Counted from the first letter of the stretch, positions 1 to 11,239 are shown. The stretch: DNA of 64,000 nt from Umbelopsis ramanniana AG (GCF_025399195.1 NW_026252111.1:62001-126000), one strand, 5' to 3'. Program-made: numbers and translations. Notes: a model not told the origin generated them from the letters alone.

Positions 1-914
1 TTCTGTATCGATCTCACTATCCACTTCAGTCGATCGTCCAAGTTGTTGAAGCACTTCTTTTTTCGCATCTTTGCCTCTTGCTGTCACCACAGCGTTGGTG
101 ATTAAACTGAGGCCAAGCACTTTGATTCCGCTATGACGAGCTACAATGACTTCAGGGACAGTTGACATGCCTACGACGTCAGCACCCATGATAGCCAAAT
201 GTCGGGCTTCTGCTCTTGTTTCATATGAAGGTCCAGCAACGAACGCATACACTCCTTCCCGAATATCATCCTCTGCCCAGCCGATGCTGAAGGCTGCTTC
301 GAAAGCAATCCGTCGAAGGGCATACGTATAAGCGTCGGATACGGCGGGAAATCGGGGCCCAAAACTGTCCAGATTGGCGCCTATGAGTGGACTGAAGCCC
401 GACATTCCCGGAACAGACAGATGGTCGTTGAGAACTGCAATATCGCCCACCTTGTGCTCTGGATTCAACGAGCCGCACGCGTTGGTGACAATCAACGACT
501 GAACCCCTAATAACTTCATAACGCGAACAGGAAATGTACAGTGTTGAAGGGTGTGACCTTCGTAAAAATGAAACCTTCCAACCATAAACACAGTCGGCAC
601 GTTGCTTTCACCTAGGAGCCCAAATACAAGTTTACCAGCATGTCCAGCCACTATGAGAGAAAAAAGATATTAAAATTATGTTCACACACTCTTAATGAGT
701 CTTCCCACGCACTGGACATACCTGTGCTGACCGCGAATCCTGGGATGTCCTTATAAGCAAATTCTATTTTTGTGGAAGGGTCGATGGTGTCCACCAAACC
801 TCCCAAACCAGAGCCACAGATAATACCTAAGGAAACAGATTGGAACGTCTCTGGAAGCTGCTTCTTTAAGAATTCAGAGGTGACTTGAATAGAAGATTCT
901 ACAGACTTGGTCAT
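1..914 (-). CDS. PNP1: Purine nucleoside phosphorylase, 3' part missing
   Basis: Phosphorolysis of inosine and guanosine to base plus ribose-1-phosphate (purine salvage, cytosol). Two exons are visible: 914-722 and 650 to beyond position 1, with an intron 721-651 (GTATGT..CATAG) whose removal gives V-S-T-V-A-G-H-A-G-K. Family marks are the phosphate-binding GSGLGGLVD near residue 35, HAGKLVFG, the GRFHFYEGH stretch, NACGSLNPEHKVGD, and GPSYETRAEAR followed by GADVVGMSTVPE, in the usual order for the trimeric PNP family. The start MTKSVESS was chosen because upstream in-frame codons give no family-like sequence. The C-terminus lies outside the window. Divergent from the RAMP4 gene with 273 bp between starts. 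Confidence 0.93.
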
Positions 915-1187
915 AAGTACAAGTGCAAATAAAGATGAAACGAGAGGAAAGTAAAGAAGGAAGCGATAACGAGCTGGGATGCAAGCAAGCAGGAGGTCGT
1001 TCTTTCTGTTCCGTGGCAAAGTCTGCTCCTGCTACCAAGTTTTTTACAGCTCCGGCGAGTCACGTGTGGTGGCATTGTTCGTGGGCCCGGGCCAACCAAT
1101 GGAGAAGCTCCAACGCTGGTCCATAAAATCTGAAATTGAACTTGTGGCCTAAAGTTAGCCCTGTTTTCTCATCGATTGTCATTCGCA

Positions 1188-1586
1188 ATGGTAAGCTCAT
1201 TACGGTTTGTAAGTAAAGGAAGGGTTAGCCACTAACCGACATTATTCTATACAGGCCTCTACTGCTACTCTCCGTAAGAAAAACGCAACATACCAGAACA
1301 ACGTCCACAAGCGTGGCCACGTAAAGGACACTTTGGTAAGTCATGACCAACATAGTTTCTGGTCAAGGAGGAGTATGGACGCTAACGGGGTGCAATTCAA
1401 TGTAGAAAACAAAGAAGGACTGGCAACTTCCTGTGTCACTGCCCGTACTGGCTATTCTCGCTTTCACTGTCTTTGGAGGAGGTATGTGAACACTGTGATT
1501 GTAAGGTCTGACCTTTAAAATGTAATAGAGAGACTAATTGCCTATTTTTCGAAGCTTTCCTTGCTATTATGCAGATGTTCTTCTAA
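1188..1586 (+). CDS. YSY6: RAMP4/SERP1 (Ysy6)-like ER membrane protein
   Basis: Small tail-anchored protein of the Sec61 translocon, associated in the family with protection of nascent membrane proteins and ER stress. I assemble four exons: 1188-1190 (only the ATG), 1255-1335, 1406-1481 and 1555-1586, giving 63 residues. The product starts MASTATLRKKNATYQ, has the family's basic N-terminal half with KRGHVKDT (compare the QRGNV motif) and ends in one hydrophobic segment, LPVLAILAFTVFGGAFL, then IMQMFF. The last acceptor (TTCGAAG at 1554) was chosen over a later one because it keeps the hydrophobic tail. No exon is long enough to be seen as a convincing ORF alone, so the gene is easily missed. 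Confidence 0.85.
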
Positions 1587-1883
1587 AGAAATCATGATCC
1601 AACCCACAAAGCATTGAGTTAACCAATGTTCACTGCTTCCGTCTTATGGAGACTACCCCCATACCATCAGTGTCAGTCAGTATGTATATACGTAGTAACA
1701 TTTCTTTATTCCGACCCTTTCAAAACCCTGTAGCTTCTCCTTCTTTTTGGATATGCTTTTTCTACTATGTGTCGGAAATGGCACCATCAGTAATAATATC
1801 ATCCGGCAAAAGTGCGGGTCACCAAATGGAATGAATTTTTCCTTATTTTGGATCGATGAATGAGAAATCGTTGGGCAAAGAAT

Positions 1884-2895
1884 TTAATTATGTTGCATGG
1901 TAAATTGAGGCTCAAGGGATGTGTCGGTCGATTTGTAGGCATCTTCTATGGACTTGACAAAGTCATCCACTGACGAGCCACCTGGACAATCCTGATAATC
2001 CAATTTTAGAAATGGTTCCAACCGCAACGACGTTATAAGGTGTGGCAACTTACCTTCCACTGCATGCTATCATAAACACATCGACGCTTGTTGTTAATGA
2101 AAACAGTACAGCTTGTGCTATGGAGGAATTCCACACAGGTTAAAAAATCACAAGTTTAACAATTAACAGCACACAGCGGTAAATGCGATAAAAAATCTTA
2201 CCTTACTCCAAGGGAGGCAGTACGCTGAACACTTTTTGAAAGCAATTCGGTGGCCGTGCCGTTTACCATACAATCCCTCACTAAGGCGTACGTTTTTCCT
2301 TGCTTTTCAGCTATGAACCATTTTTAAATGATATAAATATGATTAAATCAAATTGGTGAATTATAGCATTTTGTACATACCGCATGAAACGCCCAGCTTG
2401 TCTGTGCCAATATTAAGCATATCCTTGTTCAGACATTGAATGAATGAGAACCACGTCTCGTCGCCATGAACATGCCTGTAGCATAATTCTTGCATGTTTC
2501 CAAGGCACTCGCTCGGACCATGTTTGCTAAATAATGAGCCAACTTCAGCATTCCTTCCATATCTGAGACACAACGCTGTCATAAGGCGCTTACCAAGAAA
2601 ACTTCAATGGCTCAAATGGAGCAGGCTGTGCTATGAAGTTGATGTCGAGAGCTACTGGAACAGATATCTTCTTGACTTGACGATAGTTAGTCTCAGGGGT
2701 TCATTGAAGTTGAAAAAATAGTCAAAAATACTCACAAACGTTGTCAAAGGTTGCTTCGCAATGAACGGCATCTGGGCATTTGCTCATGACGAACAATTCC
2801 ACCGGAACTGCCTCGCTGTTAGAGCGTGAATGAACGTCAGCATTGACACTGACAAGTAGACAAGCCGTCGCAGCAAAAAGTATGGAAGAAAGCAT
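1884..2895 (-). CDS. GILT family thiol reductase (gamma-interferon-inducible lysosomal thiol reductase-like)
   Basis: Secreted or vacuolar disulfide reductase of the GILT family. Exons run 2895-2736, 2675-2594, one ending at 2381, then three more to the stop at 1884. The N-terminus is a signal peptide (MLSSILFAATACLLVSVNA). Then come VPVELFVMSKCPDAVHCE with the candidate active cysteines 40 and 46, DINFIAQPAPFEP, the family signature HGPSECLGNMQELC, FIQCLN, and a C-terminal SCTVFINNKRRCV. An ACTAAC branch site supports the first intron. The acceptor of the third exon is uncertain: the nearest CAG creates a stop, so I use the AAG just after it, which reads K-F-S-W-N-A-E. Active-site spacing is C-x5-C, not the CXXC of the animal enzyme. 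Confidence 0.87.
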
Positions 2896-3067
2896 ATTCA
2901 AACAATACCCAACTGGGCGAATTTCTGCAACCTATTGCACCATAATGATTCACGTGCACCATTCACATCAATTATTTTGCAGGGTTGTTTTTTTAACACA
3001 GTTTTTATTGTTCAGGTCTCCCAAATATCCAGAAAGGTGCCTTTATCATGCAGAAATATCAAGCAAT

Positions 3068-4099
3068 CTAATAACCAAAGTTAGCAATGGATTCGTTGAC
3101 AGACTTGAGGGCATCAGCCTTGGAGGCGGTGGCCTTGGCCTTGAGAGCAGTGACAGCCTTCTTGCGCTGGTAGAAAGCAGCAGACTTGGCCTTGCGCTTC
3201 TCCTCAAGCTTGGCAACAACATCTTGGTACTTCCAGCCAACTTCGTGGGAGATACGACCAACGGTGGTGTACTTGCGACCGGGCTTGAGCTTCAAGACAC
3301 GGAGAGCAGTGGGAACGACCATGCGCTTCATCTTATCGTAAGGAGGGGGAACACCTTCGAAAAGCTTGATGCGGTCAAGGGCAGCAGCACCGCGGGCGGT
3401 CTTGTGGGCGACCATACCACGGAGAGCCTTGTAGAAGATACGGGAAGGAGCGCGGAAGTGGAAAGGACCACGGTTGGGGTTGACGACGCAACGCTTGTTA
3501 AGGTAGGCGTGGTACTTCACTATAGATCGAAACAATTCGGTGTAAGTATATTCAAATGGGCATGTTGTACTGAAATTGAACATATTGGTTTGAGACCGAA
3601 AACTTATTTCCTAGCCATCACAACAAAGAAATAATTTTGATCCCATAACCGACATGATCTCTCCCGTATATATGAAAAAGTTTTTTTTTTACTCACACTT
3701 GTTGCGGAAGAAGCTGCCAGAGACGTTAAGCTCTTCGCAACGAACAATGACAATCTTTTGTCCGTTGAGGGCTTGCTTAGCAACAATGGAAGCGAGACGA
3801 CCGAGAAGGTGACCCTTGCCGTCGATGACAACGACCTATTGTACAGATAATCAATATGATCGCGATAGTGGTGAATTGGTGAAGAACAGTATCGAATAAA
3901 GAAAAAAAAGTCGATGTTGTTGGAAGTTGATTGCAATGGTAAGGAGAGGATAAGCCACAATTAGTGAAATGTTCAATGGAGGTTTTGAGGGCAATGATGC
4001 ATGGTCAAAGTGCTTCGGTTTCACTGACAGCATCTCGAAGAGTTGCCATTGCACACAACAGTAGCGTTAATACGGTACCTTTTCAAAAGTGTTGGACAT
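3068..4099 (-). CDS. RPL16: 60S ribosomal protein uL13 (L13a/L16)
   Basis: Component of the large cytosolic ribosomal subunit. Three exons, 4099-4079, 3835-3697 and 3519-3068, give a 203-residue protein, the usual length. Exon 1 encodes only MSNTFEK. It joins [16 protein letters not shown] and [15 protein letters not shown], then [42 protein letters not shown] and the basic tail, all diagnostic of uL13. The first intron (3836-4078, 243 nt) is long for this window and follows codon 7, a pattern seen in many fungal ribosomal protein genes. Divergent from RPS21. Confidence 0.97.
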
Positions 4100-4187
4100 T
4101 GGTGATTGCCGAAAAAGAAAGAATGTTCCCAGTTTCCCTTTGAGAGAAGTTTTTGCATCCGCCACCGAGAGCAAATTTTTTTGAATG

Positions 4188-4193
4188 CACGTG
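4188..4193 (-). promoter_or_regulatory. CACGTG box upstream of RPL16
   Basis: CACGTG inside GATCACGTGCATTC when read toward RPL16, 89 nt upstream of its ATG. Cbf1-type bHLH proteins bind this core, and in Candida albicans Cbf1 with Tbf1 occupies ribosomal protein promoters. Function here is inferred from position. Confidence 0.45.
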
Positions 4194-4756
4194 ATCTTTC
4201 AATCTCCGGCCTGCCTACCTCTTGCGTGCCCAAGATGTACCTTTTCTAGGCACCAGGACATGAAACGATTGCTCATAATAGCGAATTACACACAGCTTTC
4301 CATTAGATAACATAACTTGTTATTCAATAGTTTATTATTGATATTATTGTGCATTCATAGATTATCTATCTCTCTCTAGTTTTCTTGTCATCGAAGGTAA
4401 CGGAACATTAACATGGCATCTATTGGGTAGAAATAGGCTAACTGCCCGTAATACGTCTATTTGTTTTAAAATATGCTTGTTACCTTTCTTTCTACACCTT
4501 TAACTATCTGAACATTGTAAGAGACCAGTAGTCTAGCTCAATGCTACAGTGTCTGAGCTTTGCTGCTTCAATCAAAAATGTGGCTTGTACATGCTTGAGT
4601 TACAAGAAAACACAAGATACCACCTGTGACATATATAAACATATTAGAAAGGTACATGACGTTTTTATTGCTTCGACAACTTTCAGATACTGTCTGTTCA
4701 TGATTGAATTTTACCTTCGAACACTAAGGCAAAAGTACGTGCAAGGATGTATGAAT

Positions 4757-4762
4757 CACGTG
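4757..4762 (+). promoter_or_regulatory. CACGTG box upstream of RPS21
   Basis: CACGTG inside GAATCACGTGATAC read toward RPS21, 90 nt upstream of its ATG. Mirror partner of the site at 4188; both carry ATCACGTG in the direction of their gene. Confidence 0.45.
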
Positions 4763-4851
4763 ATACTTTTGCGTGGCTTAGCCTGTCCTCAAATTTGTTG
4801 TTTGCTGGCTGAATACCTAGTTCTTCCTCTTTTTTAAACCTAACTACCGCA

Positions 4852-5483
4852 ATGGAGAACTCTGAAGGCAGACTCGTTGATCTTTACATTCCCCGCAAGT
4901 GGTATGCATATAGTAGTTCTTTTTGATTTTCTTGCATGTGTTGGATCGAAATTACGACGGGTACAACCACACTCATGGTCAGGCAGATGAGAATGGATGA
5001 AAAAAAATTTTGCTCGACCACTGCTTGCTCGTTGAGAATCGGCCATCGCTCAAGTGCTACCATTTACGACGTTTTGTGCATTCGCAGCATTTCATTCTCG
5101 CCGAACCATGACCGATGCCCAGTCGTTATTTGCAATGTATTCAAACTTTTGACTAGAAGAACTTGAAAGACTAACCTTCTTCTTTCTTCTTTACTATCGA
5201 TAGCTCCGCCACCAACCGTTTGATCACTGCTAAGGATCACGCTTCAGTCCAGATCAACGTCGGTGATGTTGATGCCTCCGGCCGTTACACTGGTTCCTTC
5301 ACTACCTACGCTCTCAGCGGTTTCGTTCGCAAGGAATCCGAGGCTGATGACTCCATCAACCGCCTTGCCACCAAGGACGGTCGTAAGTATCTGCATCAGA
5401 TCATAGTGAGGGTGTGTGTTCCTTGTACTCATTTTTTCCTCTTTTTTTCAGTCCTTAAGAACGTCTGGTCTTACCAAAAGTAA
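4852..5483 (+). CDS. RPS21: 40S ribosomal protein eS21
   Basis: Small-subunit ribosomal protein of 86 residues, the family's length. Three exons, 4852-4901, 5204-5382 and 5452-5483, splice in frame to [54 protein letters not shown] and the terminal [10 protein letters not shown]. Codon 17 (Cys) is split by the first intron, 302 nt long, one of the longest in the window. The last intron has a clear polypyrimidine tract before its CAG. I looked for C/D-box snoRNA motifs in the intron and found no convincing pair. Confidence 0.97.
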
Positions 5484-5755
5484 ATAACCAATGCAGCACT
5501 GCAATGGTTTTCTTTGTTACCAAGATAATTTTTTGCTTGACACAGTTTCATGATTAGTTCAGTGATTGTTTCTGAGAACGTTGCAAATGCACTAGTTCAT
5601 TGAATAAATGGCCAGCAAATTACATATACTGAATAATCATAACAGACCGCACATAAGGGCTTCAAAAATTTTGTTTTATGAATACAAATCATTAGATACT
5701 AAATGGTGTGGGCGGGCACATATCTACTGTGCGCATTACCTACTCCTAAAAAATA

Positions 5756-8700
5756 TTACTCAGTGTCCATAGAATGGTAGCCAGCTCTTCGCATCTCGGC
5801 AAGCACACGACGAGCATTGACCAGTTCGGAATCAAGCTTAAGGATCTTGACTTGCTGTTCCATCTCTTGTCGCTTGAAGTCATGAACAGACAGTTTGTTG
5901 AAATCAATCTTGAGACCCTCGTCTTGAACCTGTTTGGCAACCAACTCCTTCACTTGCTTCACGAGTTCTGATGTGGCATCTTTAACAGCTTTGGCAGCCA
6001 ACTCCAAACGTTCTTGCGTTCTCGACATGAAACTAGCCTTGACTCGGGAAGCGGCGACCAGCTGAGCCGTTGCAGCGGCAACTTCGTTGGATGCAACGAT
6101 GAGCTGCTCAAGTGAATGTGTTTTGCTGATAACACCATCGGCGGCTTCTACAAGCAAATTGGTGGCCACAGCAACGGATTTGGCAGCAGAAATGAGACCT
6201 TCGGTCCAGCGATTGTTCTTCTTGTAGAACGCTGCCTTGGATGAAGCACCACGTCCTTGAGCAACGATTTCCTGTTGCGATGCGGTAGCGCACTTGATAA
6301 GGTTGGCAATGGCATTGGTGAGAACCAGTACAGAGTTCAAAATCAATTGGTGTACTTGAATGTCAGTACTGGAGAATTCAGGGTTGCTAGGCTTATTGAG
6401 CAGAGCTTGAATCTTTGCAGTTGCTTGTTCAATTGCACGAGCTGCATTTGACATTTCCTGTTCTACAAGGTCACCAACTTCGCCTTCAGCCATGCGGTTG
6501 ACCTTGGCAGTTCCTGCAGAAATTAAGTCTTCAACTCGTTTCGATAGCTTGGCAAGTGCGTCCTGAACTTTCATGTCACCATGAATAATGACCTCTGGGC
6601 GTTGGGCAGCAGGCAACCGTTGTAGGTAACCGGAGCGCAATGTGCTGAAATATTGAATACCAGCTTCAGCAGACTCTCGTATGTCTGTAATCAGCTCTTG
6701 CACGTCACTATCTTCTGCCATCAAACGACCGATTCCTTTAGCGTTAACTAGAACATCTACCACGGCTTGAGCAAAAGACAAGGTTTTGGAAATTGTTACG
6801 GTGTAATCGCCAGAGTTACTTCCATCCCAGAACTTGCCAAAAGCAGACATGAATTCTACTGATCCAAGACTTGCCTTTTCTATGGTGGACAGAACAAACT
6901 CTGGTGTGGCATTCTCGTTACCATTTTGACCCGGTGCTTCAAGTTCGAATATACCATCATTGATCTTCTGGATGCATGTCGTGAGGATATTGTCCAAGAT
7001 TCCATTGAGCTTGTTAGTTTGCTCATATTCCAAATTATCCAGCTTCTCTTGCAGGCCGCTTTCTTTATTGCCTGATCGATGTTGCAAATCAGCCAGCTGT
7101 TGTAGACAGTCATCCATTCCCGCTTGCATGATAGCAATTTCTTCATCCTTTTCTTGCCGAATGCGATCGGCTTCGCCTTGCTGCAACTCCAGCTGAGACA
7201 AAAACTCGTCAATGAGAGCCTGCTTTTCGTTCAATGCGTTTTCAAGGTCGGCTTTTTCTCGATTAAACTTGGCAAGCAATGAGGTCACTTCTGCACCCTT
7301 ATTTTTGCCCAACTCCTCGGCTCTGGCGTTTGAATCTCTGAGTTCTCTTCGGAGACGGTCTAATTCATCCTGCTGGCTCTGTTTTGAGGAGCAATAGTAA
7401 GTCAGAACGTGTTGTCATGTGGTCCTTCTAAAAAAGAAAAAAGTACTACTCACACCACGCATTCTAGTCAAGTCGTTTTTGGCACGGTCACGCTCGCGAA
7501 TCATATCAGCAAGTTCCAGATTCTTTGCACGCATATCTGCTTCCATTCTATCCAGCTTTTCTTGTGCTTCGTTGGACGATTGGGCTTTGACTTGGAGCTG
7601 CTTGTACTTGCCGAGGAGATCCAAATGTTCTTGTCGAAGCTGAGAGTAAAGTTTTGCCAGTGCCTCGTATTTGTTTTTCCACATTGTTATTTGATCTAAA
7701 AATGTTCCAACTGTTAATATGTTTGCGTCGAATAGGTACTACAAGGATGTGCTTGTCTCACCTTGCAAAGACTTGATAAGTTCGTCTTTAGATGCATCTC
7801 TTTGCTGAATATGCATATTAAGTGCATTTAGCTCATTTTCCAAGGCTTTCACTCGCTGTGAGATAAAGGTTGTCAGTACAATTGCTCGCAGAAGGTTGTA
7901 CTTTTTTAAAAAAATAAATTATACATACTCGATCATATTGCTCCAGCAACATTTGGTCCTTCTCAAACTGCTGTCTCATAGCAAGGATCTCACGCTCCAG
8001 TTCGGCTGCACGGCCTTGAGCATGCATGGCCATTTGCTGTCGCATGAGTTCTTCTTGCTGCATACGAGCACGCTCCGCTTGTAATCGTTGTTGCTCTTCA
8101 AAGTCACGCTGCTGTTGAAGTGCAAGCTGCTGCTGTCGTCTCTGTTCATCCAAACGCTCTTGTTCCAAACGCCTTTGTTGGTCCTCATACTCCTGCTGCT
8201 GCTTGGCTTGTGATTGCGACCAGAAATCAATCACTGGTTCTGGTGATGGTGCTGGAGGAGGAGTTGCTTCTCTTTGGGGTCGTTTAGATAATGTTGGAGT
8301 ATCAGCCTCTTCAAGCGATGGTGGATCCTAGAATTTATACTCATGTTAGACAGCACGTCTAAAGCAAAAACTGCATGCATGACATTTACCTGTGGGAGCT
8401 TTGGTACACTGATAAGGGAAGTTAAATACTTGAGATTGGAACACTCATAGTAAAATCTTAGCAAAGCGTAATGTTGGCTATTGTAACGCTGCTTGAGAGG
8501 TTCCAATGCGCCTACGGATTCAGTTCCTGGGTCGGTCACAAAATCAAATATTTAGAACAATCTACAGAACCTTTGAACTTTATGCAGATGCTACTTACTT
8601 CTGTACATTGCTCTCAGCATACTGGTGATGAATTTATATATTCCGTAGCTCTCTTCCACTAATGGGACGAGCGAAGCAATGCGACATTCGTTATTACTTG

Positions 8701-9469
8701 TTGGGCGGAAATGGACAAAGACTACTTTCTGAAATTGATCGATCTGGTCTTGCAAGTTCATTAAATCGCTGATGGTCTCATAACTAGGGGATTGTAAAAT
8801 TAACTATACAGGAACATGAAAGCCTATTTTCAGTCAACTTGAACATACCCTTCATTTGGATCATCGATATTTTTCAAGCTGATATATTCCTCATATTCGA
8901 ATGTTCCATTAAATTCGGGATGAATGCGGTGGTAATTGAGTTTGTTGATAATTAGCTGCACATAATTGCGGATAAGAAGTCCGTAACCACGCGCACCTTC
9001 GCCGGAAATACTTCGAGCGCACGTCTCTAACCAAGGTATTTCTCGCAGAGCATCTTTAAGAACCTAAATTTTGTACGCATATTAGTTTTGACGTAGGCGA
9101 CCTGTATATGTTTCAAGGAGTAGTAACTGACCACTGGATAACCGTCCTTGATAACTTTGTGAACGGTAATAAGGGCTTTGAATATTTGCACCTCATCAGA
9201 CATGATTGGCGCTACTCTTAGCGCAGTCCAAAAGCTAGCCGATGTTTTAAAGTCATAGGTGTAGAGAATACATTCTGTACGAGATAAGGATATGAGTAAA
9301 GCGTACAACTGTAGGAAAAAACTGCCAAGACCAATGGCGGTAGGTACTTACTTCTGACATGCTTTTGTTTAGGAGCAGTTTCTTCGGGGCTAGTTGCCTT
9401 TTTGACGGTTAGTGAAAGCTCCTGATCGGCAGCGTTTCTATCGCTTGGCCGCGAAGTGTGAAACGACAT
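5756..9469 (-). CDS. SLA2: SLA2/End4 (HIP1R-type) endocytic adaptor linking clathrin coats to actin
   Basis: Binds PI(4,5)P2 and clathrin light chain at endocytic sites and couples the coat to F-actin. Domain order is complete. An N-terminal ANTH domain (9469 to about 8390) has KHVRKCILYTYDF, SFWTALR, MSDEVQIFKALITVHKV, GARGYGLLIRNYVQLI and CRIASLVPLVEESYGIYKF. A Pro-rich linker follows, then a long Gln/Glu/Arg-rich coiled coil (about 8230-7000). The C-terminal THATCH or I/LWEQ actin-binding domain (about 6700-5756) contains TEGLISAAKSVAVATNLLVEAAD and ends in Y-H-S-M-D-T-E. About ten introns. The start MSFHTSRPSDRNAAD precedes ANTH directly. The last large exon begins at 7378, joined to an exon ending at 7454. 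Confidence 0.96.
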
Positions 9470-9846
9470 TAGAAAGTTCTGGTAAGAGAGATTGAGGCGA
9501 TGAGGAGTTTCCAGCTTCGTGATCCAATGGTTCGGAGATTGGAACACCAAAAATGCCATGACGCAAATGACCATTTTGGACGGCAGCGAAGCATAGCACA
9601 GTACAAAATGCGCGAGCTTGAAGGTTTGAAAGCATACTAAAATGTGATATTAATACAAATCTCTTGTCCATTTCCCTTTATTTCAGCAGAATTATGAAAA
9701 AAATTGTGTGAATGTTTTGAATATTTTGGGTTCTTGGTCAGTGGTTTCAGTTTGTGCCTGGAGACAAAAACTGCACTTACGAAATTGAACCGTCACACAA
9801 GGAATCCTCCCAAGTGTTTTCCCTCTGCCTCGGCAACAAACTTGGC
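9470..9846. promoter_or_regulatory. Divergent intergenic region SLA2 / TMEM70-like gene
   Basis: 377 bp between divergent start codons. Open frames run through it on both strands but have no ATG or family similarity that I can support. No TATA box or repeat stands out. Confidence 0.4.
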
Positions 9847-10809
9847 ATGTCACAGTTACGCCGTTCCGTTAACGTCATCAACCCTCTTATACGTACAGCC
9901 CTCGTTCCGGGCTGTCGAAGTAATACCGTCAAGAATGCCATTGCAGGTTGTAATCGACCACAAACACGATCTTTCATAGCGACCAGAATCAACCTGCAAC
10001 AATCGCGCGAAAGTAACAAAGAAGAGCAAACGTTGATATACAGTGCTCCCAACGCACCAACTGTTAAACTCTTGAAAATGTTTTCTGTAACTTCTCTCGG
10101 GGTAAAGTTCATTCTGCTAGACCGAAGCTTGTCACTCAATGGCTTAACCATTTCCTGTAGGTCGCATCAGTATCAGCACCAGCAGTACTTTACTTTTGGG
10201 AAACGCCAGCCAGTAAGCACTAGATTCACAGTATCGCTCATCGTATATTTTCCATTAACACAATTTCCGCTTATTAGTTCAAGCCGCCGATATCAATGGA
10301 TACATGTTCATTGGAGGTAAGCATTTTCCACATGCGAGCTTTGCTCTTCCAAAGAGGAAAGCTGTAACATTTGCCGAACATTAGCATCAACGATACAATA
10401 CATCTTTTCCATTTTTGCTTCTACAGCTTTGGTTGCCAGCGCATGTTCAACTGGAGTACTACACAAGTTCCTTTCACCATATGTAAACAATGTCATTCTA
10501 CATCAAAATCCATCCAAATCCATCCAGTCAATATCACCAAATACACAAATCACTTTGGAGACATTAGACCTTTTAGCGAGGAAAAAGCAGACCACACTTA
10601 AACTGCGTGATTTAGTTCCCGCAAAAGGCTCTTGGTTGACTTGGAATATCAAAAAGGATGTTGTGCAAAGACGAGAACAACTTGGCAAAGACGAATTTCC
10701 TCAAACGCGATTTTGGTTAGACCAACGTGGCGGGCTCGGAGACCTAGAGACGATGTCAAAGATTGTCAAGGTTGTCGACGAAGAATTCAAGCGAGGGAGA
10801 ACGCTCTAG
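9847..10809 (+). CDS. TMEM70-like mitochondrial inner membrane protein
   Basis: The TMEM70 family helps assemble mitochondrial ATP synthase and complex I. Exons 9847-10156, 10278-10316 and 10427-10809 join in frame to about 243 residues. The first 60 residues are basic and Ser/Arg-rich, like a presequence. Next comes the family-like LIYSAPNAPTVKLLKMFS, a hydrophobic part ending FIGALVASACSTGVLHKFLSPYV, then a soluble tail with TTLKLRDLVPAKGSWLTW and TRFWLDQRGGLGDLE. The order of an APxxxxVKxxKxFS motif, two membrane passes, then a TT-x-L-xx-L tail is what I recall for TMEM70/TMEM186-type proteins. Orientation is supported by splice sites; a 124-codon antisense frame overlaps exon 1. Family assignment is from memory and is the least secure of the named genes. 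Confidence 0.6.
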
Positions 10810-11239
10810 ATAGACCAAATTTCTTATTTATGTGTATCTCTGTCCATTTAAAGGAAGTAATACATTGCAATATATTACAAGACCGTTCGAGATATGATAA
10901 TGTGTTATGGGTCATTCTTTGCATACCCTACAAATAACTATAAGAATACCTCGAATAAGCATACTTTCTTGAAGCAAATACTTCATTGTACTGGAAGTCA
11001 AATAAAAGTGTACTTTGGTCCTTGAAGAATTGTCCAAACACAATTTTTCAAGATTCCACAAGGCACAAGATATTGATCAGCAGCTGTCACCATGAATCAG
11101 AATCTGAAATTCCAGGAACCGAGAAAGACTGTCACAGCCAACTCTGCAGTGATTTAACGAATTCTGTCCACTTTTATACTCACTACTTACTCAAGAGAAG
11201 CTAAATTCCCTGGCGCATTCTGGCTCTGTTGTCTATAAT
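10810..11239. other. Intergenic stretch before TYR1
   Basis: 430 bp, AT-rich. It holds the 3' end of the TMEM70-like gene and the presumed TYR1 promoter. I see no gene, RNA or repeat. Confidence 0.4.

Larger units (their letters stand above)
4100..4851. promoter_or_regulatory. Divergent promoter region between RPL16 and RPS21
   Basis: 752 bp between two ribosomal protein start codons transcribed away from each other. I see no coding sequence. It contains two copies of ATCACGTG (annotated separately), each about 90 nt upstream of one ATG and in the same orientation relative to its own gene. T-rich and CT-rich stretches lie near both starts. Confidence 0.7.

Noticed and set aside
1061-1100. 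ERSE-like unfolded-protein element near RAMP4
   Set aside because: CCAAT and CGTGG are present but orientation and the nine-base spacing do not fit ERSE; the CACGTG alone is too common.
2843-3634. Plus-strand 263-codon ORF
   Set aside because: It is the antisense shadow of the highly biased uL13 exon; the minus strand matches the family perfectly.
3520-3696. Possible C/D-box snoRNA in an RPL16 intron (GTGATGG)
   Set aside because: Only an imperfect C box; no D box (CTGA) at a fitting distance and no terminal stem. The other ribosomal protein introns were also negative.
5774-7212. Several short ORFs inside the SLA2 coding exon
   Set aside because: Other-frame shadows of one long, well-matched coding exon.
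9777-10151. Minus-strand 124-codon ORF
   Set aside because: Antisense to the TMEM70-like first exon; splice sites and family likeness support the plus strand.
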